DNA from: Kordia antarctica
GTDB taxonomy: Bacteria > Bacteroidota > Bacteroidia > Flavobacteriales > Flavobacteriaceae
NCBI RefSeq assembly: GCF_009901525.1
Contig: NZ_CP019288.1
Span: 4,183,501-4,247,500, forward strand
Direction of reading: 5' to 3'
DNA: 64,000 nucleotides
Part shown: one piece after another, positions 1-9,063 of the stretch
Position numbering within the stretch: position 1 is the first letter of the stretch
Layout of the letters: the number at the start of each line of letters is the position of its first letter
Position numbers and translations under genes: made by a program
The notes under the pieces: generated by a model
What the model saw: the letters and a program-made list of their open reading frames with translations, nothing else
Told to the model about the DNA's origin: nothing
The model's database searches: none

Positions 1-22
1 CCAAAACCCAAAGCCCAAAAAA

Positions 23-538
23 ATGATAAAACCACTAAACAACAAACACCCAAAATTCGGAACCGATTGTTTCATTGCTGAAAACGCTACTATTATTGGC
101 GAAGTCAGTATGGGAAATCAATGTAGTATTTGGTACAATGCAGTGTTGCGTGGCGATGTGCATTTCATTAAAATGGGCAATAAGGTAAATGTGCAAGATG
201 GCGCAGTAATTCATGCTACGTATCAAAAATCACCAACAACGATTGGAAATAATGTTTCTATCGGACATAATGCAATTGTGCATGGTTGTACAATTCATGA
301 TAATGTATTGATCGGAATGGGAAGTATTGTCATGGACGATTGCGTAGTGGAAAGTAACAGTATTATTGCCGCTGGAGCTGTTGTGACTAAAAATACACAT
401 GTAAAATCGGGCAGTATTTATGCAGGCGTTCCCGCGAAAAAGGTGAAAGATATTAGCGAGGAATTAATTTCGGGAGAAATCAATCGGATTGCGGATAATT
501 ATGTGAAGTATTCGGGTTGGTATAAAGGAGACGATTAA
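23..538 (+). CDS. gamma-carbonic anhydrase family protein (YrdA/PaaY-like)
   Basis: 171-residue left-handed beta-helix protein of the gamma-carbonic anhydrase/hexapeptide-repeat family. Hexapeptide repeats such as IIGEVSMG and TIGNNVSIGHN run from about residue 10 to 140. The family's conserved elements are visible: RGD at 43-45, NVQD at 56-59 and the three zinc-ligand histidines H64, H82 and H87. Members are cytoplasmic trimers; some hydrate CO2, many have unknown substrates, so the activity is inferred. The ATG at 23 gives a normal family length. It is the first gene in the window, so any upstream operon partner cannot be seen. Confidence 0.9.
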   Translation: MIKPLNNKHPKFGTDCFIAENATIIGEVSMGNQCSIWYNAVLRGDVHFIKMGNKVNVQDGAVIHATYQKSPTTIGNNVSIGHNAIVHGCTIHDNVLIGMGSIVMDDCVVESNSIIAAGAVVTKNTHVKSGSIYAGVPAKKVKDISEELISGEINRIADNYVKYSGWYKGDD

Positions 539-638
539 ATTGTGTTTTATCATAAATGTTTGTTTCGATATAAGTACGTGTATTATTAGTTGCGTGGTTT
601 AGCAAAGTACTTTGTTGGTAAATCGTTTTTCTTGTTTA

Positions 639-1112
639 TTAATCAATATTATCTTGCCAAGTTCCATCAGTTTCAATATCCCAACTATCTAATTCGTCAT
701 CATAGTGGTCAGAAATATTGACTTCTGGATAATCTATTGGTATTTGTCCTAAAGCTTCATTTCTTAAAAGCTCAATTTCTTCCTCAACTTTATCAATTAA
801 TTCTGCATTGAATTTTTCATTATGGAATTCCTCTTTTAAAAGTTTAAACCCAAAGTTTGACAATAAAGACTCATAAATATTGAATACGTCATTTTCCAAA
901 GTGTCTCCAGTACACCAAATAATTTCCGTTAATAAATGCTGTAAATTCTTTACTTTAATCATTTTATCATTTCCCCTTGGATACCATAAAGAAGAGCTCA
1001 TTTCTTTAAAATAAAGAAGATGACATAAACAAGGAATACTATTATTGCAATTAAATGTTGTAGAATCTTTAAAGTCGATATACTTATTAGAATAATGAAT
1101 AAAAAATGCCAT
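639..1112 (-). CDS. hypothetical protein
   Basis: 157-residue unrecognised protein. It has no signal peptide or membrane segment. The N-terminal half is Cys/Asn-rich (NCNNSIPCLCH around 21-31) and the C-terminal half is acidic, ending in a run of Asp/Glu-rich sequence. The reading frame is uninterrupted and AT-rich like its neighbours, which supports a real gene, but no motif assigns a function. An internal Met near residue 38 could be an alternative start. It lies downstream of murI on the same strand and may be co-transcribed with it. Confidence 0.55.
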   Translation of the reverse strand: MAFFIHYSNKYIDFKDSTTFNCNNSIPCLCHLLYFKEMSSSLWYPRGNDKMIKVKNLQHLLTEIIWCTGDTLENDVFNIYESLLSNFGFKLLKEEFHNEKFNAELIDKVEEEIELLRNEALGQIPIDYPEVNISDHYDDELDSWDIETDGTWQDNID

Positions 1113-1205
1113 TTGTCATATATATTATTAATATTTTTTTTCTTAATTCTATCTTGGCGGATTCAATTTTGATTCCATTTCGTCATTTGCTTGGTAAATT
1201 ATCCA

Positions 1206-1985
1206 TCAAAACACCAAACCTTCCACCAAAAAATCATCCTGTAAAATTTCATTCAAAATTTCAGGATTTCCATTGCTGTAGAAAAGGCAATCACCACTTG
1301 TTTTTTCTTGCGTAGACAAGTTAAGTGATTCTAAAATAGAAGCAGTTTGTTTGGCAACTGCAATTCCAGAATCGATAATCGTTACATGTTTTGGAAGTAA
1401 GGTTTTTAATTTTGGAATTAAATACGGATAGTGACTGCAACCTAAAACGAGATAGTCAATATTTGCTTCTAGCATAGGTTTTAAATATATTTTCAATAAA
1501 TTTTCCATTTCAGGCGTATCAATTTCGCCATTTTCAATTAATGGAACTAATCCTTCACCAACTTGTTCAATGATTTTAATGCCATTGGTGTATAAATCCG
1601 TCGTTTTGTGAAACAATTCGCTCGACAACGTTCCTTTTGTTGCCAAAATTCCAATCGCTTTGGATTTCGTCTGTAAAGCGGCAGGTTTAATAGCAGGTTC
1701 AATTCCTATAAACGGAACATCGTAGTTTTCTCTGAGGTATTTTATAGCATTTGTAGTAGCGGTATTGCAAGCGACTACAATTAGTTTGCAACCTTTTTCC
1801 AGAAGTAATTCTGTGTTTTTTATGCTGAGTTCGGTAATTCTGTCTTTCCCTTTTGGTCCGTACGGCGCATTTTTACTATCTGCTAAATAGATCGTGTTTT
1901 CGTGCGGCAACAGTTTGTGAATTTCTCGCCAAATTGAAGTGCCGCCAACGCCTGAATCAAATATACCAATCGGAGAATTGTTCAT
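1206..1985 (-). CDS. murI: glutamate racemase
   Basis: 259-residue glutamate racemase, converting L- to D-glutamate for peptidoglycan synthesis in the cytoplasm. The cofactor-independent two-base mechanism needs two cysteines, and both are present: Cys73 in VVACNTAT and Cys183 in VLGCSHYPYL. The N-terminal GIFDSGVGGTS motif (residues 7-17) carries the active-site Asp10 and Ser11. Length matches the family and the ATG at 1985 directly precedes the conserved N-terminus. In many flavobacteria murI lies next to the ompH/bamA block; here one gene of unrelated type separates them. Confidence 0.96.
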   Translation of the reverse strand: MNNSPIGIFDSGVGGTSIWREIHKLLPHENTIYLADSKNAPYGPKGKDRITELSIKNTELLLEKGCKLIVVACNTATTNAIKYLRENYDVPFIGIEPAIKPAALQTKSKAIGILATKGTLSSELFHKTTDLYTNGIKIIEQVGEGLVPLIENGEIDTPEMENLLKIYLKPMLEANIDYLVLGCSHYPYLIPKLKTLLPKHVTIIDSGIAVAKQTASILESLNLSTQEKTSGDCLFYSNGNPEILNEILQDDFLVEGLVF

Positions 1986-2143
1986 AGTGAACTCATTTAA
2001 TTGTAAAAATAAGTAAAAATATACTGGAGTTTTAATGATTTGATGTTTTTTGGCTGTTGCCTAATTGAAAACGGAACTACACTCATTTTGTATATGTAGT
2101 TTATAGTAGAAATAGTAACTTCATCAATAAATTAATAGAAGTG

Positions 2144-3295
2144 ATGAAGAGATATGTGTTAATAACAGTTTTGTTATGTGTCGGAACAATTTTAAATGCG
2201 CAACCTGGTCCAAGATATGAAAACTTAAATGATGGAATATTCGATGTTATTATTATTGATTCTACAACGAATTTATCGCGTGTAGCGTTGTTAAAAGATA
2301 TGAGAAACCTCAATTTAATTATTCAACTTCCTAAAATTCCTGTTGAGTTTAAAAATTTTGTTCATACAGAATCATTAACAATTACTATTGCAAATGATTT
2401 GTCTGATTTAGTATATTTTCCAAATTTGAAATCACTGAGTATTCACAGTTACTTAGGAAAAGAAATTTCGCCAAATAACATACAATTAGATTCTTTACAA
2501 TCATTGTATATTTCAGATGCTAAAAATTTAGAACGTATGGATGCGTTTTCTGAAAATATAGCTATTGAGCGACTTTTTATTCAAGGAACACCAAATTTGA
2601 TTCGGTTTCCAAAATTCGCCAAAAATAATAGGATTAAAGAGTTGAAAGTTGATCACGGAATTACATTTAGAAAAAATTACGGCACCAATTATTTGAAAGC
2701 GATTAAGCATTTATCCAGACTTAATAAGTTAACGTTGGCAAATATTTATAGTATTACCGAAGTTCCTTCATATCTTCCTGTATCAATTCAATATTTGGAA
2801 ATTAATAGTTGGGCACTTCACAATCGAACTACAAAAATTACAAATCTTCGCCATTTAAATAAGTTAAAAAATTTAGAAGAACTGAGGTTATACGCTATTG
2901 AATTGGATAGTGTGGAAACTACTTTTCCGAACCTTTCTTTAAAAGGATTATATCTTGATAGAGTTCAAAATTTAAAAGATGTTTCTTGGGTATTTACTTT
3001 TGATGCTATTGAACACCTTCGCATTCGAAATTGTAATGATTTGTATGTAATAGAAGGTAATTTAGAGAATGATAACATTTCGGAAATAGATATCAATAAA
3101 GCTAACAATTTGACTTCAATAGATTTTTTGTTTAAGCTTACTAATTTGAAGTTTTTGGAAGTGCGAAATTGTTCAAAATTGATAGTGCCATCTACGGATG
3201 TGATGTATAAAATTCCGCATATTATGATGGCAGGAACTAAGTATCATTTTTATAGAGAAAATTACATTTGGGAATTGATTGAATATTATGATTAA
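2144..3295 (+). CDS. secreted leucine-rich-repeat-like protein
   Basis: 383-residue protein starting at the ATG at 2144 (the longer frame begins at a GTG three bases earlier). A signal peptide is clear: MKRYVLITVLLCVGTILNAQ, with likely cleavage after NAQ. The remainder consists of irregular 20-25-residue repeats with leucine/isoleucine spacing (for example LKSLSIHSYL, LEELRLYAIEL, LKFLEVRNCSKL), typical of a divergent leucine-rich-repeat solenoid. No T9SS sorting domain or catalytic motif is seen. It probably mediates binding at the cell surface or in the periplasm; partner unknown. It is transcribed alone and ends at a hairpin shared with the opposite ompH gene. Confidence 0.75.
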   Translation: MKRYVLITVLLCVGTILNAQPGPRYENLNDGIFDVIIIDSTTNLSRVALLKDMRNLNLIIQLPKIPVEFKNFVHTESLTITIANDLSDLVYFPNLKSLSIHSYLGKEISPNNIQLDSLQSLYISDAKNLERMDAFSENIAIERLFIQGTPNLIRFPKFAKNNRIKELKVDHGITFRKNYGTNYLKAIKHLSRLNKLTLANIYSITEVPSYLPVSIQYLEINSWALHNRTTKITNLRHLNKLKNLEELRLYAIELDSVETTFPNLSLKGLYLDRVQNLKDVSWVFTFDAIEHLRIRNCNDLYVIEGNLENDNISEIDINKANNLTSIDFLFKLTNLKFLEVRNCSKLIVPSTDVMYKIPHIMMAGTKYHFYRENYIWELIEYYD

Positions 3296-3315
3296 TTTAT
3301 TTTTAAAATTAAAGC

Positions 3316-3346
3316 ATAAAAAAACCGCCAAGTAGCGGTTTTTTTA
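3316..3346. terminator. bidirectional intrinsic terminator
   Basis: AAAAAACCGC, a short loop, then GCGGTTTTTTT. The stem is flanked by A and T runs, so it can act on both the LRR-like gene (plus) and the ompH gene (minus), which converge here. Confidence 0.75.
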
Positions 3347-3366
3347 TGAAATATAGTAAGTGTTAG

Positions 3367-3879
3367 TTACTGAATTCCTAATTCTTTCTTTACAGAAGCC
3401 ATTAAGTTAGTTCCGTCAGCAAGTAATAAACCTGAACCTGGAGTTTCGTCTAATACATATGCAAATCCTTCTGCTCTTGCTACTTTTTGAATGGCAGCTA
3501 ATGCTTTATCTTGGATAGGCTTCGTTAAAGCGATATACTTATCTTCAGCTGTTTTTTGAGCTGCAGCTTGTGCTTCTTGAATTCTAGCTTCTAATTCAGC
3601 TAATTCTTTTTTTCTGATTTCGTTTTCAGTAGCCGTTTTTGTTGGAGCTTCGTTCGTATACTGTGTTAATTTATTTCTGTATTCAGTAACTGAAGCTTGA
3701 ATATCTGCTCCTAATGATTGTTGTAATTTGTCAAATTCTGTCTTTGCTGATTTCATTTCAGGCATTGAACTAATTAGTTCTTGCGTGTTGATGTGAGCAA
3801 CTTTTGTCTGTGCATTAGTTAAACTTACTACTCCAAAAAATAATATTGCAATAGCAATTAGCTTTTTCGTCTGTTTCAT
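3367..3879 (-). CDS. OmpH/Skp family periplasmic chaperone
   Basis: 170-residue OmpH/Skp-like protein using the ATG at 3879; the open frame extends to a TTG at 3888. A signal peptide (KKLIAIAILFFGVVSLTNAQ) is followed by the family N-terminus KVAHINTQELISSMPEMKSA, a coiled-coil hairpin at about 45-115 and the C-terminal beta segment ending AYVLDETPGSGLLLADGTNLM. Skp-type trimers hold unfolded outer-membrane proteins in the periplasm and hand them to BamA. It lies directly downstream of a longer paralogue and bamA, the usual flavobacterial arrangement, and is probably co-transcribed with them. Confidence 0.93.
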   Translation of the reverse strand: MKQTKKLIAIAILFFGVVSLTNAQTKVAHINTQELISSMPEMKSAKTEFDKLQQSLGADIQASVTEYRNKLTQYTNEAPTKTATENEIRKKELAELEARIQEAQAAAQKTAEDKYIALTKPIQDKALAAIQKVARAEGFAYVLDETPGSGLLLADGTNLMASVKKELGIQ

Positions 3880-3923
3880 GATTTTCAATTATTTACTTTA
3901 AGTGTTATTTATATTAATTGTTG

Positions 3924-4838
3924 TTATTTTCCATTTCCGGCACCGCCGCTACTTTTTTCTTCTTGTTCTTTTTTACGAGCTTCTTCTTTCTTTTTCTTGT
4001 CTTCTTCTCGCTTTTTACGTTTTTCTTCCGCTTCTTTCTTTTTAGCTTCACGTGCTTCAATTAGCTTTTGACGCTTTTCTTCGTACGCTTTCTTTTTAGC
4101 TTCACGTTCTTCTTCTCGTGTTTTTTTTCGTTCGTCTAATAGTTTCTGACGTTCTTCTTTTTTGGCAGCAGCAGCTTCCTCTTTTTCTGCTACAGCTTCT
4201 TCTCGCTCTTTTTTTCTAGCTTCTATTTCAGGATTTGGTTCTTTATCTTCATCGTCAAATTTAGATTTTTCACTTGCTTCCTTAAGTTGAGCAGCTCTAC
4301 CTTCTCGTTTTACATCTCTATTAATTGTGCGTAATACAAGATCACTTATATCGAATTTCTTCGAAGAAAAAAGCATTACTACATCAGCTGATTTGTCAAA
4401 TATGAAATCGTAACGTCTCTTTTTTGCAATATCTTGAACAGCATTTAATACTTGGTCTTGAATAGGTTTTACCATATTCTGACGTTGTACCATCAAACTT
4501 CCATAAGGACCAAAACGGTCTTGCTGATACGTTTGTAATTCCTGCTCTAAGATTTCTACTTCTTCTACACGCTCGTCAACTAATTCTTTGGTAAGTAAAA
4601 CACGTTCTGCACTTAGATTTTTTTTCATTTGATCTATAGTGTTTTGCTTTTTCTGAATTTCGCCTTTCCAGCGTTGCGCTTTTGCTTCTAGTTGTGTGTT
4701 TGCTTCTTTGTATGCAGTTACATTTTCTAAAATGTATTCCATATCAATGTAGCCTACTTTTGCACCAGTTACACGTTGCGCGTTTACGGTAGATAGTGTT
4801 AGAAGCACTGTTAATAAAAAAAGAACTTTAGTTTTCAT
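3924..4838 (-). CDS. OmpH/Skp family protein with long charged C-terminal extension
   Basis: 304-residue paralogue of the next gene. Residues 1-20 form a signal peptide (FLLTVLLTLSTVNAQ). Residues 25-170 form the OmpH domain (VGYIDMEYIL, then a coiled-coil hairpin, then YDFIFDKSADVVMLFSS). From about 190 to 295 the sequence is an almost continuous Lys/Glu/Arg/Ala coiled coil, ending in a Ser/Gly-rich tail. The tail is roughly twice the usual Skp length and is characteristic of Bacteroidota homologues. It probably acts as a periplasmic chaperone for the adjacent BamA; the tail's role is unknown. Confidence 0.92.
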   Translation of the reverse strand: MKTKVLFLLTVLLTLSTVNAQRVTGAKVGYIDMEYILENVTAYKEANTQLEAKAQRWKGEIQKKQNTIDQMKKNLSAERVLLTKELVDERVEEVEILEQELQTYQQDRFGPYGSLMVQRQNMVKPIQDQVLNAVQDIAKKRRYDFIFDKSADVVMLFSSKKFDISDLVLRTINRDVKREGRAAQLKEASEKSKFDDEDKEPNPEIEARKKEREEAVAEKEEAAAAKKEERQKLLDERKKTREEEREAKKKAYEEKRQKLIEAREAKKKEAEEKRKKREEDKKKKEEARKKEQEEKSSGGAGNGK

Positions 4839-4886
4839 ATCTGTTGGTTTGTTAATAGAAAATATCGTGCCAAAATTTAAAATGAC

Positions 4887-7508
4887 TTAAAATTGTTGTC
4901 CGATTATGAAATGAGTTTCCCATCCATTTCGTTGTGTTGTCCCTGGAATTGGATCAAATCCGTATCCAAAATCAATACCTAATAATCCGAATGCTGGCAT
5001 AAATATACGTAATCCTGCACCAGCAGAGCGATTTAGATCAAATGGACTATATTCTTTAAACGAATTAAATGATCCACCAGCTTCTAAGAATGATAGTACA
5101 TAAATAGATGCCGTTTGTTTCAAAGTTATCGGATAACGTAACTCTAACGAAAATTTATTGTAAATAGTACCTCCATCTACATCAGATAGTGCTTGATTTG
5201 GATATCCACGTAATGCAATGGCTTCTCTACCATCTAAACTATAGTTTCCTAATCCGTCTCCACCGACGAAGAATCTTTCAAATGGAATGATTCCTCTATC
5301 ATTGTCATACGCTCCTAAGAAACCAAAATTCGCTTCTGTTTTTAGCACTAATTTTCCTGAAATACTTTGATACCAAGCTCCTTTGAATTTGACTTTGTAA
5401 AATTCTAACCACTTGAATTTTTCTTGATCTACTTTCGCTTGATCTGTGATAGAAACTTCTCCTGGCTCTAAAGTTGGCCCTAAGTTTGCAGGTTGTCCTG
5501 GTTGATTTGCGTTTGCATTTAAGAAGTTACCATTGGCATCTCTTAATTGATAGTCGTTTTGGTTTCCTAACTCTCCGTAATCTACATTGTTGAATAAAGA
5601 ATATGGAGGCGTTATTTTTGCACTTATAGAGAATTCTGATCCAGACATTGGATATATTGGGTTTGGACCTGATGAGTTTCTGCTCAATGCAACTGTGTAT
5701 GAGAAGTTGTTTGAGAATCCATTACCAAATGTAAATAATCCTGTGTTGTAATTTTTTAAGTTATAATGTTGAAAGCTTAATGCTTGCGACAATACGAAAT
5801 AATCATCTGGTTCTGCTAAACGTTTTGCCAATCCTACGGATAATCCTGTAATTAAGAAACGTCGGTCTTTGTCAGCATTGTTTGTTTGTGGATTGAATAA
5901 AAACTGAACCGTATGTGATAATGATGTTGTAAACTGGACAGGTTTTTTTCCTCCTAACCACGGTTCCGTAAACGAGAAACTAAATGTTTGGAAAAATCTA
6001 CTTGCCTGCGCACGTAATGCTAATTTTTGTCCATCTCCAGTTGGAAGTGGTTTGTATGCGTCACCTTTAAATAGGTTTCTGATAGAGAAGTTATTGAACG
6101 ATAATCCTAAAGTTCCGATGAATCCACCGCCACCATAACCACCTTGTAGTTCTATTTGACTTCCGCCGCGTTCGGCTAAACTGTATTCAACATCAACAGT
6201 TCCGCTATTTGGATCTGGATTTTTGATTTCTGGCTTAATTTGCTCTGCATCAAAGAATCCTAACTGACCTAATTCACGAATGGTACGAATGATTTTGTCT
6301 TTACTATATAATTCTCCCGGCTTCGTACGAATCTCACGATAGATTACGTGATCGTTTGTTTTTTCGTTTCCAACTACTGAAATGTTGTTAAAATACGCAG
6401 GTTTTCCTTCAATGATACGAATTTCGAAGTCGATGGTATCATTTTTCGCAGAAACCTCAACTGGGTTAATGTTAGAGAATAAATACCCGTTGTTTTGATA
6501 TAAGTTTGTTAAGTCGGCTGCATCAGGATCAGTTTCATCAGCAATACGCTTTTCTAGTAAAACACCATTATAAGTATCTCCTTTATTGATTCCTAACAAT
6601 CGGTTTAAATCTCTATCTGTATATGCAGCGTTTCCTAAGAATGTAATATCTCCGAAGTAGTATTTTTTTCCTTCTTCTAAAGCTATGTCAACATTTAAAG
6701 TATTGTCTTCATTCCAAGTGATCGTATCTTTTGTAATACGCGCATCACGATATCCGCTTTCTTTATATTTTTCAATAATAGAAGCTAAATCTGCTTTGTA
6801 GTCTTCCGGAATAAGTTTTGAAGCTTTGAATACACGAAACAGAAATTTCTCTTTTGTGTTACTCATTGCTCTACGAAGCTTTTTATCACTAAATTTTTCG
6901 TTTCCAGTAAAGTTGATATTTTTAATTTTCACTTTTTTGCCACGATCAACATTCACAATGATTTTCATTGAGTTTTTTGCATTGTTCGTCGTATCAGCAA
7001 CTGTAGTCATGTCTACTTTTGTGCTGTAATATCCTAACTTTTTATATTTGTTTTGGATAAAGTTTTTTGTGTCTGCCAAGAAACTTTCGGTAACTTTCTT
7101 CCCTTTTTTAAGTTTCGATTCTTTGATAATAGTTGCCGCTTTGCTTTCTTTCAAGCCGCGTACTTCTACATCTGACAATGTTGGTAATTCTTGAATGTCT
7201 AATTCTAAGAAAACGGTGTTACCTTCTACACGAGCAATATAAAAGTTGATATCACTAAAAAGTTCCAATCCCCAAAGTTTTTTAATAACGGCACTAATTT
7301 CCTCTCCAGGAATTAAGATTTCTTGTCCTTCACGCAATTGTGTGTAGGTTACAACGGTTTGTTCGTTGTAACTTTTTAATCCAGTAACTTTAATGCCTCC
7401 AATTACATATTTCTTTCCTTTATCAAAAGTAGTTTCTTGTGCATGTGTGGTGATACTGCAAAACAGTAATACTACTAGTAATAATGATTTTAGGTACTTC
7501 TTTTGCAT
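4887..7508 (-). CDS. bamA: outer membrane protein assembly factor BamA
   Basis: 873 residues from the ATG at 7508. That start gives an 8-base gap from uppS and puts the signal peptide (KKYLKSLLLVVLLFCSITTHAQ) at the N-terminus; an in-frame upstream ATG at 7544 would overlap uppS. Five POTRA domains span about 28-430, with motifs such as VRGLKESKAATI and FTGNEKFSDKKL. The 16-strand Omp85 barrel follows. The barrel contains FFVGGDGLGNYSLDGREAIALRGY, matching the family's conserved strand region, and ends in an aromatic-terminal IIGQQF beta-signal. It inserts outer-membrane proteins. The order uppS-bamA-ompH-ompH is classical for Flavobacteriia. Confidence 0.97.
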   Translation of the reverse strand: MQKKYLKSLLLVVLLFCSITTHAQETTFDKGKKYVIGGIKVTGLKSYNEQTVVTYTQLREGQEILIPGEEISAVIKKLWGLELFSDINFYIARVEGNTVFLELDIQELPTLSDVEVRGLKESKAATIIKESKLKKGKKVTESFLADTKNFIQNKYKKLGYYSTKVDMTTVADTTNNAKNSMKIIVNVDRGKKVKIKNINFTGNEKFSDKKLRRAMSNTKEKFLFRVFKASKLIPEDYKADLASIIEKYKESGYRDARITKDTITWNEDNTLNVDIALEEGKKYYFGDITFLGNAAYTDRDLNRLLGINKGDTYNGVLLEKRIADETDPDAADLTNLYQNNGYLFSNINPVEVSAKNDTIDFEIRIIEGKPAYFNNISVVGNEKTNDHVIYREIRTKPGELYSKDKIIRTIRELGQLGFFDAEQIKPEIKNPDPNSGTVDVEYSLAERGGSQIELQGGYGGGGFIGTLGLSFNNFSIRNLFKGDAYKPLPTGDGQKLALRAQASRFFQTFSFSFTEPWLGGKKPVQFTTSLSHTVQFLFNPQTNNADKDRRFLITGLSVGLAKRLAEPDDYFVLSQALSFQHYNLKNYNTGLFTFGNGFSNNFSYTVALSRNSSGPNPIYPMSGSEFSISAKITPPYSLFNNVDYGELGNQNDYQLRDANGNFLNANANQPGQPANLGPTLEPGEVSITDQAKVDQEKFKWLEFYKVKFKGAWYQSISGKLVLKTEANFGFLGAYDNDRGIIPFERFFVGGDGLGNYSLDGREAIALRGYPNQALSDVDGGTIYNKFSLELRYPITLKQTASIYVLSFLEAGGSFNSFKEYSPFDLNRSAGAGLRIFMPAFGLLGIDFGYGFDPIPGTTQRNGWETHFIIGQQF

Positions 7509-7515
7509 TAAAATT

Positions 7516-8256
7516 CTAATTAATTTGTTCGCTTGTTTTTCCAAATCTTCGTTCTCTATTTTGATAATTAATCAACGCTTCATATAAGTGCTCTTTGCTA
7601 AAATCTGGCCATAGTACATTTGTGAAGTATAATTCAGCATATGCTATTTGCCATAACAAAAAATTACTTATACGATGTTCACCACTGGTGCGTATAAGTA
7701 AATCTACATCGGGTAAATTTTGCGTGTAAAGATGCTGATTAATAATGGATTCATCAATAGATTCCAATAAAATTATATTATTTTTAACTTTATGACAGAT
7801 TTCTTTAACAGCATTTTTTATTTCTTCCCTAGAACCATAGCTAAGTGCTAGTGTCAGTGTCATGCGTGTATTATCTTTTGTCTTTTCCATAACTTCAAAT
7901 AACTCCTTTTTCGCCTTTTTTGGAAGCGTATCTAAGTTGCCAATTGCTTGAAGTTTAATGTTGTTTTTAAGAAGTAATTTTAGTTCTTTTTTCAAGGAAG
8001 AAACTAACAATCGCATCAAGGCATCTACTTCTAGTTTTGGGCGATTCCAGTTTTCGGTGGAAAATGCATATAAAGTAAGATATTGTATACCGAGTTCGGC
8101 ACATGTTTCTACGGTTTGCTTTACTGACTTAGTTCCGCTTTCATGACCAAATACACGAAGTCTCCCTTTTAGTTTTGCCCAACGACCATTTCCATCCATA
8201 ATAATGGCTAAATGTTTCGGCAAAAAGTCTTTCTGTATTTTATTAGCTAAACTCAT
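7516..8256 (-). CDS. uppS: isoprenyl transferase (undecaprenyl diphosphate synthase)
   Basis: 246-residue cis-prenyltransferase that elongates farnesyl diphosphate to the C55 lipid carrier used in peptidoglycan and O-antigen synthesis. The signature HLAIIMDGNGRWAK near residue 15-28 carries the catalytic Asp. Further family motifs are YLTLYAFSTENWNRP (about 60-74) and DLLIRTSGEHRISNFLLWQIAYAELYF (about 190-216). Full length with the ATG at 8256. It is followed 8 bases later by bamA, linking lipid-carrier and outer-membrane biogenesis in one operon. Confidence 0.97.
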   Translation of the reverse strand: MSLANKIQKDFLPKHLAIIMDGNGRWAKLKGRLRVFGHESGTKSVKQTVETCAELGIQYLTLYAFSTENWNRPKLEVDALMRLLVSSLKKELKLLLKNNIKLQAIGNLDTLPKKAKKELFEVMEKTKDNTRMTLTLALSYGSREEIKNAVKEICHKVKNNIILLESIDESIINQHLYTQNLPDVDLLIRTSGEHRISNFLLWQIAYAELYFTNVLWPDFSKEHLYEALINYQNRERRFGKTSEQIN

Positions 8257-8276
8257 TTGTGTTCGTGCTTGTTACA

Positions 8277-8963
8277 TTAGTAACAGTAGCAGGGTTTTTT
8301 TCCAAAAGTATATGTTAGGGTAATTCCCGTAAACATATACCAATCATTACTATTTATGTTTCCGAACTTTAAATTGTCGAAATCTTCTTTATCATTTACA
8401 GGGTTACTTCCATCCAAATCATCTGTAAAAGTATACCGAGCGCCAATCTCAAAAGCTATAATCATTTTTTCTGAAATAGTTGCTTTGTATCCAAGTACCA
8501 TCGGAATGGCAAAAGCGGCGTCATCTCCATACGGAATTATGTTTCCATCGTCCAAAAATAAGGTGTCATAACTGAAATATGAAATTCCTGTATATATATA
8601 TGGTGTTGATTGCGGATCTATGTTATGTAAATTGAAATCCCAAAACGTAAATTCTATTCCTAATGATAGCTCCGTAATTGTATTTGTAAACTCTAATCCT
8701 CTAAATTGCCTTGACGGATCATCTGATTTTATATCCTTGCCTTCTAAAAGCGTTCGTGTGATAGATGCTCTAAAGGAATGTCTCGCACTTCTATTCCATT
8801 TATAAATAGCTCCGTACGCTAAATGGTTTGGATTAATGTATTGTGTTGATCCTACATCACCAATAAAATTACTGTACCCAACATACGCTCCAATTTCATG
8901 GAGTTGTGCGTTTGCGGTTTGGGCTAAAGTAAAAGCGACCAACAATAAAACTAATCTTTTCAT
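8277..8963 (-). CDS. DUF6089 family outer-membrane beta-barrel protein
   Basis: 228 residues from the ATG at 8963; the longer frame starts at a TTG. A signal peptide (RLVLLLVAFTLAQTANAQ) precedes a beta-rich barrel opening with LHEIGAYVGYSNFIGDVG. It closes with a strand-rich C-terminus, WYMFTGITLTYTFGKKPCYCY. This opening, the barrel pattern and the position between nadK and uppS fit the DUF6089 family of flavobacteria. Its function is unknown; conservation next to bamA suggests a role in the outer membrane. Only 20 bases separate it from uppS, so it is probably in the same transcript. Confidence 0.88.
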   Translation of the reverse strand: MKRLVLLLVAFTLAQTANAQLHEIGAYVGYSNFIGDVGSTQYINPNHLAYGAIYKWNRSARHSFRASITRTLLEGKDIKSDDPSRQFRGLEFTNTITELSLGIEFTFWDFNLHNIDPQSTPYIYTGISYFSYDTLFLDDGNIIPYGDDAAFAIPMVLGYKATISEKMIIAFEIGARYTFTDDLDGSNPVNDKEDFDNLKFGNINSNDWYMFTGITLTYTFGKKPCYCY

Positions 8964-9063
8964 AAGTATCAAAAGTTTGCAAATATAGTATTCTATTTTG
9001 TTATAGGCAATTCATAAAATAATCCTATGGCTTTTAAACATAATTTGCAGGGTTTTATTGCTT

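Noticed and set aside
1106-1315. 69-codon plus-strand frame at the murI 3' end
   Set aside because: It overlaps the certain murI gene and the hypothetical gene on the other strand and has no motif.
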